From Symbiodinium natans (lineage: Eukaryota; Sar; Dinophyceae; Suessiales; Symbiodiniaceae): a DNA stretch of 64,000 nt. Positions 32,338-41,549 of the stretch are shown here, piece by piece. The translations under genes and the position numbers were made by a program. The notes below the pieces were generated by a model. The model did not search any database. It was not told where the DNA came from and saw only the letters and a list, made by a program, of their open reading frames with translations. The stretch's first letter is position 1, and each line of letters opens with the position of its first letter. The stretch covers positions 217,614 to 281,613 of the forward strand of contig CAJNDS010002756.1 in assembly GCA_905221605.1 (NCBI GenBank), in the 5' to 3' direction.

Positions 32338-32634
32338 ATGTGGCAGCGCTGTACTGAGCTTGTGTTGGCATCTGTGGGCTCCTGCAGCTACGGTTCTCAG
32401 CGGGATTTCGCATACCTGGGCCTCTCGAGCCGCTCCGAGGCTGCGGTGAGACTCATCAATCCACATCCATACCTTTATCTTATGTATATCTAGAATGCAA
32501 CATAATGCAACTAGAACAGAACAATTCGCATACTAATGAACAGAACCATGTTGATATTCGGCAAATAGACCTCATGCACGGGGTGTGACGAGTTTATGTG
32601 TCTTTGTACCCGTCACTCAGGGGCTTCAGCCGCG

Positions 32635-35600
32635 ATGCGGCTCTTTGTCCGCGGCATAGCCGGCGAGACATCGGCGCTAGAGGTGCGAGCGCGCCCGGGG
32701 CAGTTTCAACAGCCTTCGAAGGATGACATAACATGTCTCGGGGTTGCTTTCTAAAGCTCGACGCCAATCATCTCTCCAGTCTGTGTGTGATAGTTTGAGG
32801 GCTCAGCTTGATCATGTTCCGAAAAGTAAGCAGGAGCAGGCCAAGAGCTGCATCGAATAATGCTGTTGTTGCGACTTGGATGGTCGAGGCGTCCAGGCTC
32901 CCCAACCCCCCCCCCCCCCAAAAAAAAAAAAAAAAACGAAAGTCCCCCAAGTTGCCGTCCACGACTTGAGCGGCTTCGAAGGTTGCTGCAGATGCCAGCA
33001 TTGCCGATGTCCAGCTACAGATCCAGGCAGCGCAGGCGGGTGCAATCCAGGTCTTGCAGTGTATACATTCTGCAAACTGGAACTCACTGTGTGGGGCTTT
33101 GTCTGTCGGGTTCAGGGATAAAGGTCTCAGAGTGCCGGGTCGTGAGCGGCATGGGTGAATCGCGACGAGCAGCTTTCAGCCGGCAAGCCAGAGATTCCAT
33201 GGGATGCCTAGCCGATCCACTGACGGGGACCTTCATGCACCTGCTTAGTCAGGGTGTGCCTTGCACCGAGCAGCGGCTGATTTTCGGCGGAAAGCTCGGG
33301 AGCCCAGATTGTAAAGACTGTGAGTAGCTGGCAAAAGGGGCGTTGCCGAGATGGGCCAAAATGGCCGAGGCAAGGGGGCATAAGTGCTGCCAGGTGAGGT
33401 TGAGCAACTTCACAGCGAATGCCAACAGAAGACCGGAGGGCCTATGACCTTCGGTGGCTTAAGGCTTTAGAGCCTTAGAGCTTATGTTCGGGACCAGAAC
33501 TGGTCCAATGGTGGCTGTGGTTTCGAGGGTTCGCTTCCCCCCCCCTCGAAGAGCTGCACATAATGCCAGACAAGTTGACAGACAACTTTAAACATACTTG
33601 TAACTTGTATTGGTTTCACTGTTTCACGATATAAAGCGCGGCCCCAGTCTGGAAAGCCGCCTCGAGGTCCTTGCAGCCTCAAGATGTTTTGGCTGCTTGC
33701 GGAGTGGAAGAGGAGCCGGTGCCGGTTATCGAGTTAGCCTTGCGCGCTAGAGTTTTTGACCTTTGTGGCTGTCCTCCAGCTGGTGGAGCAGGTTTTTTTG
33801 CAAGTTTAGCTGTCCAGTTTCGAGCCTGCGCATGAAGCACCCTGGATGACCGCAGTTTCTGAGGCTCAACAAGTGAGATCCGCTCTTCCTATCTCTTCCT
33901 GAGCTGAGTCATGGCTCGGCAGCCCATGCGCAAGTCCCGATGCGCGGCAGGCTTTGTCGCTGTGCTCAGTGCTTGCTACCTTGCCACCGTCTTCGTGATG
34001 CCGCCTGCAGAGGGCCCCGTGGAAGGACGGCGCGAGGCCTTGCTGGGCCTGGGGGCGGCCGCGGCCGCGGCACTGTCTCCGCAGGCACAGGCATTCGACT
34101 CAGCAAACGAGTGGCTTGGGTACTACGCCGACCCTCAGCACCCGATGTGCCCACGCAAGCTGGTGTACGAGTATGACCTCTACAAGACGGCCACGCTTAT
34201 GGTGGAGGGAGGCGATGGCAACCCCGGCTGCGAGAAGAAGGTGCTGACGAGGTGGACGGCCAAGGTCGAGTTCAAGGCAGGCTCGGACAGCATCAAGATC
34301 GATTTCAGCAAGAAGGGTGGACCCAGCGATGTGGAGGCCAAGTGGGACAAGGACGGCATCGTGTTCCCTGACGGAAACAAGTGGAAGAAGATCATCTCCT
34401 CCACTACCGGCAACGGTCAGCTGCTGTACTGAGCAGCTTTGCTTATCACCTCCGGCCTCGCATGTTTTTCTCCGCAGAAAGTGGCGGAATGTGGCGGGCA
34501 CGCCCAGAAGCGCGGATCACGCGTCAGGTGGAAAATGAAGCGCCGCGGTATCAGCGTCATGTGTTTTTGGTAGAGGTTGCAGCGCAGCTCGTCGCTAGTT
34601 GGTTGCCAGTCCTTGACCTAGCTGTGTGCAGGAGTCCACCCTCTTCCTCAACCTCGATCTCGAGGTCTGTCGCGACGCTGCTTGGCCTCCGTCATATTGC
34701 CAAAATTTTGCCAGGGCGGTGGCAAGAAGCGCAAGAAGAAGACTTACACCAAACCGAAGTGACCTGGCCTTGTTGGCGGTTGTGGGCATAGCTGGGCGGG
34801 CATAGCTGGGGGGGGCGAGACAGGTGTTCCCCAGCTTCTATTGGAGATTTCGGGGGCATGGACCCCTGGTAGGACTACCGCCTTGTAAGCCACAAGCGGC
34901 GTGCCTTGAGGAAGATCAAGCACAAGAGGAAGAAGGTCAAGCTCGCAGTGCTGCATCCTGCCAGCATTAACGCAATTACCAGGGCCAGGGTTTGCAAGCG
35001 CACTCTTGTGGCTCGGGGTGAGCTGTGGGCTTGCATCACACAGTCCTCCGGCCTGAGGGACAAGGGGTTTGTCGAATTGCACTTGAGAAACCTGGGCAAG
35101 CTTCTGATGTTTTCCAGGCCCAGTTTCTTGGACTTTGCACATTCACTCACACTCAGTTGATTGCCACGGAGGGGTGCGCATGGGCAACTACACTGCAGTC
35201 CCAGCTCTCGTTTTTGTGTGGCTTCATGGGCATGTGCCTACCACTGAAATGTTCTCTCGGCGGTAGAACAAATTCATAGCTGGCTGGAAGCTAGTTCAGC
35301 CGAGCCAGTTGAGGAAGTTCTACAAAGTGGATTCCAACGACAAGGCTCCTCGAAGCAGCTGCCCAAAGTTGGGCTAGAAAATGGGGCTAGCACTAGCATG
35401 GCAGGTGACCCGCTTGCGCCGCGAGTGCCCCCACGAAACTTGCGGCCCAGGAGCGGTAGCAGTAACAGAACGGCCGGGATTCCGAATCATGTTTGGGTTC
35501 TTCGCCTTTCCTTTCAACTTGCCGAGTTGCTGATACAAGTCGTACGAAAACTTGCGATGCATACAGGCCCCAGAAGTCAGTAATCATAGGCAGCTCGGGT

Positions 35601-35759
35601 TTGAGAGGAGTTTTCATGGCCATGCATTTCAACCGCTACTACTGCGGAAAGTGCCACCTGACTTACCTCATCAAGAAGGACTTTGACCTGCACGTTCCTG
35701 GTTGTCGTGCTAGACGGAAAGGCACAATCCATGAGATCTCTCAACCTTCCGACCTTTGA
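32635..35759 (+). CDS. RPS27A: ubiquitin-like / ribosomal protein eS31 (S27a) fusion, 10 exons
   Basis: eS31 belongs to the small ribosomal subunit and is made as a ubiquitin fusion that is cleaved after Gly76. Exons read: 32635-32682 (MRLFVRGIAGETSALE), 32982-33035, 33253-33310 (EQRLIFGGKL), 33684-33712 (VLAACGVEE), 34632-34664 (ESTLFLNLDLE), 34715-34758 (GGGKKRKKKTYTKP), 34911-34952 (KKIKHKRKKVKLAV), 35314-35344 (KFYKVDSNDK), 35405-35450 (VTRLRRECPHETCGP) and 35608-35759 (VFMAMHFNRYYCGKCHLTY). Joined, they give exactly 76 ubiquitin-like residues without gaps, then the basic eS31 region and its C4 zinc finger (CPHETC...CGKC). Donors are GT, GC or GA. The ubiquitin part is highly diverged: of the seven lysines only Lys48 remains. 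The last 28 or so residues after the finger extend beyond usual eS31 and may include unspliced intron. Intron 4 contains a separate gene. Confidence 0.88.
32904..32937 (+). repeat. poly-C/poly-A tract in intron 1 of the eS31 gene
   Basis: About 13 C bases followed directly by about 17 A bases. The reverse complement is a T-run joined to a G-run, a motif seen again elsewhere in the window. Confidence 0.9.
33350..33370 (-). other. spliced-leader-like sequence, minus strand
   Basis: On the minus strand this segment contains GCCATTTTGGC, identical to 11 consecutive bases of the dinoflagellate spliced leader core, and matches 15 of 21 leader positions overall. It lies in intron 3 of the eS31 gene, and no minus-strand gene follows it. 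The core is palindromic (GGCCAAAATGGCC), so chance is possible. Confidence 0.3.
33849..33870 (+). promoter_or_regulatory. possible degenerate spliced-leader relic
   Basis: The segment from ACCGCAGT to GGCTCAAC aligns without gaps to the dinoflagellate spliced leader with 13 of 21 matches, including CCG.AG at the 5' end and GGCTCAA at the 3' end. It lies about 40 bp before the nested lumen-protein start codon. That is where a leader fossil would sit if the gene were reinserted from trans-spliced mRNA. The match is weak and may be chance. Confidence 0.25.
33911..34432 (+). CDS. predicted thylakoid-lumen protein, intronless, nested in eS31 intron 4
   Basis: A 173-residue single-exon frame from the first in-frame ATG. 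It has two targeting signals in series. A hydrophobic segment at residues about 12-30 after a basic start looks like an ER signal. The twin-arginine RREALLGLGAAAAAALSPQA follows at residues 40-59, with an AQA cleavage site before Phe62. This bipartite leader is what peridinin-type plastid lumen proteins need. The mature part, about 112 residues, starts FDSANEWLGYYADPQHPMC and contains DGNPGC, IKIDFSKKGGPSD and GIVFPDGNKW, motifs I associate with a small conserved lumen protein of algae and cyanobacteria of unclear function. Two cysteines (in PMCPRK and PGCEKK) could form a disulfide. It lies entirely within an intron of the eS31 fusion gene, in the same orientation. Confidence 0.8.
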   Translation: MARQPMRKSRCAAGFVAVLSACYLATVFVMPPAEGPVEGRREALLGLGAAAAAALSPQAQAFDSANEWLGYYADPQHPMCPRKLVYEYDLYKTATLMVEGGDGNPGCEKKVLTRWTAKVEFKAGSDSIKIDFSKKGGPSDVEAKWDKDGIVFPDGNKWKKIISSTTGNGQLLY

Positions 35760-36780
35760 AACACTTGTCAAAAGGAGGACAAGTGAGAGGCTGGTACTGG
35801 AGACACCGAAGAACCCCGCCTGCTACAGAAAAGGATGCTGAGCTTGGCTCCTGTTGGTCGGGATGCCGGGATGCGGACTGACGTTTTGCCATCTCTCTTC
35901 CATATTGGTCCCGGCAGCTTCGGCCTGGCGTGACTAGAATTGACCACATCGCACAGGTCTGCAGCTTCCTTTGCCACCTCGTACTGCGATGAAGTTGAGG
36001 GGTGTTCCGGTCTTTACCACACAACTGAGCAAGGTTTTCTCTGAACTGACCAGCAGCAGGACAGAAAAGCAGCAGTTACTAGCAGCAAGGTGCATGTGAA
36101 CAGTAGGCATGACTTGCGTCCGCCAAGCCCAATCCCGGATTGGCTTCTGCGCGGGCGCTGGCCTCGACCACCGGGAAAAAGATTGGAGGATTTCACAGTA
36201 ACTTTATTTGTCCGCTCCAAGGCCATCCGCATGAAAATGAAGCCAGGAGATGGCCATCCTGCCATGTGCTCGTGTCCTCCATTGCTTGCGGTGCTTGAGG
36301 GCTTGCCTGACCACACGGCTGCAGGGAACATCTCGTTTCTTTCTACATTGTGCAGAGGAGTAGAAGTGGAGCTGCGTGTTGCAGTCGACCAAACTCGTGG
36401 CCATTTGCCAGCTCGAGGGAAGCGATCCCGTGCGGACCTGCTAGGTGGGACGCACTAAGGAGGTCTTGACATTTCGGCCCTGCTCTTGCTGCTCGCGTCT
36501 GCAGCATGGCGCCATACAATGCCTCCGAGGACTTCTTATGAACTCAACCTGTTTTCGGTGGCTTTGCTCTCACGCTTGCAAGATGAGTTCGACCTAAGCT
36601 CACAAAGCTCAAGCCAGCTGTGAGGAAGTCGAGCCGCCCTTCCAGAAGAAGTACTTTTCAAACGAGAAGCTCAGCCAAGAGTTTTGTTGCTTCAGGGTCA
36701 GTTTCTGGATAGTTCTTCATATGGCCGGGTCCTACACGCCTGACGATGGCTGCCACGGTTCGGGCTCTTCTAGTGCGACA
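35760..36780 (+). other. possible exon, otherwise nothing
   Basis: A frame at 36090-36458 includes RLEDFTVTLFVRSKAIRMKM and then looks less convincing. I see no domain and no repeats. Confidence 0.25.
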
Positions 36781-36796
36781 TACCTTTGCTTCAGGT

Positions 36797-37303
36797 AATC
36801 CATTACAGGTTCCGATTTGCAGCGATTGCTCCGGCAATGCTCGTGCCGAGGTTTATGATGAAGTATGAGCCCTTAGCTGCGGCGACCCGGAGGCTGGACG
36901 CCTTCCTGGACATCGTCGGACAGAATTTGTTGTATGGGTGCAACTATGTGCAACTTGTGAGACTTCTGCAGTTTCAATCCTTGGTGGTTGCAGCAATCAT
37001 CGGCATCTCCGCAGTGTGTAGCGGTAGTGCAAGAGAGAGGAAGTTCCGGAGGCGAGCATTCTGCGTGCATTCGAACCGTCTACTGCGATAGTTGTCCGGG
37101 ACTGACATGCACGTCTCTAGTTGAACAGGTTGAACGAAGACAAGAACGATGCCGAAGCGCAGAAGATGTATGATGAGTACTTCCCACTGTACAAGAATCC
37201 TGGTGAGCAGCAAAAATTATATCCGGGGGCGATGTGTGCGATTGAGTGTGCCGTCGGCATTCCAATCAAGCAGGCAAACTTGGCATCGCAGCTAGAGCAA
37301 TGA
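36797..37303 (+). CDS. two exons of an unknown protein
   Basis: An exon after the acceptor TTGCTTCAG (about 36796) reads MLVPRFMMKYEPLAAATRRL and DAFLDIVGQNLLYG. A second, after GTTGAACAG (about 37130), reads NEDKNDAEAQKMYDEYFPLY with a GTGAGC donor soon after KNP, or a run-on to the stop at 37303. Both look genuinely coding. They precede the oxidoreductase gene by about 1 kb and could be its 5' exons or a separate gene; I cannot tell. No family is recognised. Confidence 0.4.
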
Positions 37304-37549
37304 ATTAGTTGGATGACACATGTCCACAAATTCTGGAAAGGAATTACGCGAGCTTATGTTGTTCTTAGTTCCCTTTCATTCACGAAGGCATTCAATGCAG
37401 TATGCGGCAGAACCATGTACTACTCGGTCGCCTCTCAAATGGACAGCTGCTACCTGCTTGTTTGTCGACACTGTGTTGGACCTGCTCTGCTACGTCTGTT
37501 TCTGCTGGCTTCAGTACTGTGCAGCAATGGTGTCAGCTTGCTTCTGTTT

Positions 37550-37700
37550 CTTTACTTGGGCTACGTGCTTTTACTACTGCTATACATGGCAATCCTTTGT
37601 ATTGTCCTTGTGTTGTTATTGCTGGTGCTGCTGCTCCTCCAACCGCATCTACTGCCAGTACTAGTAGTGCATAGTAGTCCTAGTAGCACTGGTAACGTTA
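37550..37700 (+). other. pyrimidine-rich low-complexity stretch
   Basis: CTGCTG/CTACTA-type composition gives Leu/Cys-rich frames in all phases. I do not treat these as genes. Confidence 0.5.
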
Positions 37701-37859
37701 CTGGCTAAGCGTGAAAACCATTGTAACCGAAGCGGTGCAAGAGCAGAAACTTTGCTTCCGAGGAACATCCGCAGAAGTAGTGTCCTAACATGTCTTAAGT
37801 GCTTGAAATACCACCCATCCATGAATGTAACGTTGCGTTAAGTTCAAGGTGTAGCGGGG

Positions 37860-38070
37860 GGACAGTAGTACTACTACGACTACTACGACTACTACTTCTA
37901 CTACTACCATTACCGATGCTGCTGCTACTGCTTTGCCTACTGCCTACTGCTATTGTTACTGCTGCTAGTACTGCTACCACTACTTCTTGTGCTACTGCTT
38001 GTGTTATTGCTGCTGCTACTGCGCAGCTGCTACTGGCGACTTCTGACGACTTCTGACGACTGCTAATGAA
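37860..38070 (+). repeat. (CTA/CTG)n trinucleotide-rich tract
   Basis: ACTACTACGACTACT followed by GCTGCTACTGCT-type triplets over about 200 bp, ending in GACTTCTGACGACTTCTGAC. Confidence 0.85.
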
Positions 38071-38254
38071 TACTAACGACTACTATGTTTCGCATTTCAT
38101 GTTCTTAGAATGACGTGGCGAGACTGCTGTTGCCACCACCACTGGCCCAACGGGCCACAGTCTGCGGTTGTTCCGACATGCAGCCTTGAAGTTTGCTATC
38201 TGCCTGTCCGGTAACCCAAATTCGACTGAGATCAAGGACATACGACTGGTGCAG

Positions 38255-41200
38255 CTCCTGGGATGGCACGAAGTACGACTTGGTCTTCTACGGAGTCTCA
38301 GGCTACACCGGCTACCTGTGCCTGGGACTTCGAAACAAAGCCTGGCACCTGCCATGCTTGCAACCCCGCAATATCTCGCAATCAAGCGAAAATGAGAAGC
38401 GCCCATCCAAAAAATGTCTTGTGTTTTGCTCCGAGCAGACATTCTTGGAACGGCAAGCCTAGGATGATGGAGTACCTCAAGCGCGTGTCGCTGAAGCGTC
38501 CCAGGGCGGAGATTTGGAGCCGGGTTGAGGGTGGCCGAAGGTTTGCAGACGAGCAGGGTTGTTGCGTGTGCTGAGAGTGTCGTGCGCTTGCAATTGCTGA
38601 GAAAGCGCGGAAGACTTCACGTTCGCGTTTGCCGGGCGAACTCCCGGCAAAGTGCTCCTCGGCCTCCAAGTCGGAGTCGAAAGACAGCCAGTCTTCTTTG
38701 TGAGTGATGGTGAATGTTTGCAGAGAAGAGTCCAAGAGATCTTGGAGAAGCCGGACAGCTAGCATGTTGTAGTCTGCTCCAAGGCAGGACCTGCGTGATC
38801 GTGAATTCGCGGGAACTCCATACGAGGTGCCGGGAGTGTTGGTGAGTGACGTCAGGGCATGCTGCTTGATAGGGTTGTGCAGTTGCGGGCAGAATCGCGC
38901 AGGTCTCTGCGGGCAACCTGTCTGTGTGTGTGTGTGTGTGTCTGTGTATACAGCTAGCCAAGTCAGGACACGCCCGTCTTTCAGATGTCCTATGATGACC
39001 CCTACTCCATGATCGACCTTGTGAAGAGCGCCAGATGTATCATCAACGTGGCGGGGCCTTACATGCTCACCCAGGGCGAGCTGATGATCGATTGCTGCAT
39101 CTCCCTGGGAGCCTTGTCCATTTGCTGGGTCAATTGTAAGTTGTTCGTCTTACATGAGGTCAGAGCATCCCAGCTGAGGAGTACACTACTGCGACATCAG
39201 TGGAGAAATCCCCTGGTCCCGCCGCATTACGCCTCTGCACAAGCACGCTCAGAAGAACGGTGCCTACATCATCCCTAGCGCAGCCTCTGCCGGTGGCTTC
39301 CCGGATCTTTGCACTTTTCTCTGTGCCAAAAAGGCTCGCGAGGACTACAACGAGGAGCTGAGGAAAGCCATCTGCTACGTGAATGGTGGTGGTGCTATTG
39401 CCACAGCCTCTGGCGGTACCCTGAAGACCCGTGCGACGATGGCTGCTGGTGGTGATGAGACTCGTAAGATGATGGGCGACCCCTATGCGCTCGGAGGCTT
39501 TGTGCCAGACAGGGACCGCCACGGCATCAAGTACTGCAACATTGAGTTTGGCACAGGCCAGGTGACCACCAAGGTGCGTGCTGAAGATTTGGACGCCAAC
39601 ATGTCCAAGATCTCAGCCGCTGTGCTTACCAATTGCATGTGACAGTTCCCCAACCTAGTAGTCAAAGGTCTTCTAGAATGCAACGAGTGCTGGACCCAAG
39701 GAAGACAAGCACTTGGGCATATGGCGCGGCCCCAACGTGTGACCTGGCTTTGCGTCAAAGGGTGTTCCGTTGATTGTCGTGACATCAAGCCATATCCTGC
39801 CTTGCGTCCGGTTCCTGGTACATCACACTTCAGCCTGTGTGTGATTTGACGCTGCCGCAGCTTTCCGTTAACTTTTGGCCTCTCTTGCACATGGCAGCTG
39901 CAGACAATGAGTGAGATCGTGGCAGCTGTTGCTATGAACATGCATGTGCAGAGTTGTGCTAGGCGGGTAGAGATGCGCGAAGGGTGCTGGCCAGTAAGTT
40001 TTGCTTCCGCGCTCGCTTGCTGTTGACTTGGTGGCTGGCCAGCCTGAGGTATTCGTATTTTGATACCCGCATTGTCCGCCGGTCCAACATGCTCCTGGCA
40101 GACATGGGTGGAAAGCCTTATGGTAAGAGTTTGAACTTCCTTCAGTTTTCCGTGCTGCCGGCAGACGCTGGACAGCAATGCCAGGCATTATGGTTCTTCC
40201 ATTCTCGGTTGGACTGCTGCCCGAAGCCTGCGACGTGTTGCCGAGGAAATGCTTCTGCAGGGGAAGCAAGGGGGCGGTGGAGGCACGGCTGAAGCCCCCT
40301 GGATGGTGTTGACAACATGTGGCCCCACGGCTGTGCCAGAGCCGTGTCTGTGCAGGTGGTGGCGGTGGCGGAAGTGTGGAGGCAGAGAAGAAGGCTTTGG
40401 AAGCCAAGGGCAGCTCAGACTGCAGCGCTTGTCCTCCGATGCGGGGTATCTGAACGTGAGCAAGATGTCCAATATGTGCTTAGGTGTCTACTACGGAGCG
40501 GGCGAAGGGCCACCCCTTGAGGAGCTTCCTGGCCGCACAGGGCAGTACGTAGGGTGCATGGTCAGGTTAAGGCTGATCAGGTTTTTGAGGATTTGTAGGC
40601 TCTTCTATAAAGGGTTCCAAACTTTCTTGGGCCTGGTTTGGATGGACTAGGTCTTTGGCCTTGGTTTTCAGTCCGCTGGACAGATGACAGATTTTTTCAA
40701 CTGTTGGGTCGGGCAACTGGTTGTGCCGGCCTGCGCGCTGAGGCTTGATGATGCGTGGAGTGCGTGGTTTGTCTGGGCGCAGACAGAGAAGGGGCATGAG
40801 GCAACAGCCTGTTTACAGTAATCCAAATACACAAATACCGTCACTTGTACAGTGTCTGGCTCTTCAGTGTTCAAAGCCAAGGTGCCAGGGTTTTGCCATG
40901 TTCTGCGAACGACCCGTGTGCGCATCAGGTGAAGTGCGATTTCATTGGCAGAGACGGTTACTTCGAGACTGCCCGAATTGCAGTTGAAACAGCACCTTAG
41001 CACGACGAGCGAGATTGATGCTGCTGACGTTCAAAGCAAGATCAGCATGAAAGAGAGTGGATTCATGAGAACTGGGGAGCTGTTCTGCTGTTGCAGCACA
41101 TGTATGCTTTCCGAGGCGATGTGCTTGGTTTTCGACAGAAAGGTGCCTGGACGAAAACGGAAGTAGTCAGCCACAAAGATTCTGCAGCGCCCACGCAGTT

Positions 41201-41525
41201 TCGTTCAAAGTGGCCGGTAGCACTCTCACATAGGTCATAGGTCTCTGTATGGTCAGGAGGCCATGCTGTCGAGAGGTTTTCTTCCGTGTGCTGCTGCGAG
41301 GGAGTCTTTCGGACCGTCGAACACTCCCAAGCCCACAGTTTCGGAACCCCAAAGGATCTGCCCTTCCCTGGCGGCGTGCTCACCCCAGCTGTAGCCTGCG
41401 GAGAAGCATTGGCTCGGCGGCTGATCTCCAGCCGCTCGGATGCAGTGAGGAGGGGTCTGGAGTTTATCTTCGAAGGGTTAGGACTTAAGATGGTGTTCAT
41501 GGTTTGGAGTCGTGCGCAAAAGTAA
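38255..41525 (+). CDS. saccharopine dehydrogenase-like oxidoreductase, at least 12 exons
   Basis: The exons follow the SCCPDH / trans-acting enoyl reductase pattern in order. The nucleotide-binding start KYDLVFYGVSGYTGYL is at 38255-38317. MMEYLKRVSLK (from 38463), FTFAFAGRTPGK (to about 38650) and RRVQEILEKPD (38723-38755) come next, then FAGTPYE (about 38800-38826). The exon 38985-39108 has LVKSARCIINVAGPYMLTQG, and the long exon 39179-39618 has VHYCDISGEIPW, PSAASAGGFPD and GGTLKTRATMA. Later exons give HLGIWRGPNV (39701-39738), YSYFDTRIVRRSNMLLAD (40049-40122), SSILGWTAARSLRRVAEEM, GEGPPLEELPG (about 40500), CDFIGRDGYFETARIAVETA (40929-40990) and FPGGVLTPAVACGEALARRL (from about 41355). 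The family catalyses NAD(P)H-dependent reactions on lipid-linked or amino-acid substrates; this substrate is unknown. Joins around 40122-40460 and the true first exon are unresolved. Several donors are GC or GA. Confidence 0.75.
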
Positions 41526-41547
41526 CTTTTTTTTTTGGGGGGGGGCT
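41525..41547 (+). repeat. poly-T/poly-G tract
   Basis: About 12 T bases joined directly to about 9 G bases, just after the presumed end of the oxidoreductase frame. Confidence 0.85.
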
Positions 41548-41549
41548 TG

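Noticed and set aside
32635-33835. Separate stand-alone ubiquitin-like gene ending near 33835, with no fusion to eS31
   Set aside because: The frame after GVEE could run on to a stop near 33835, but only the join to 34632 gives exactly 76 residues ending in GG followed by the eS31 start. The fusion model is preferred, though cDNA could revive the alternative.
34100-34501. Minus-strand frames opposite the lumen-protein gene
   Set aside because: They are shadows of the real + strand gene, whose targeting signals and motifs are clear.
37313-37708. Leu/Cys-rich frames resembling membrane proteins
   Set aside because: All phases are Leu/Cys-rich because of CTG/CTA-type triplets; there is no charge pattern or conserved motif.
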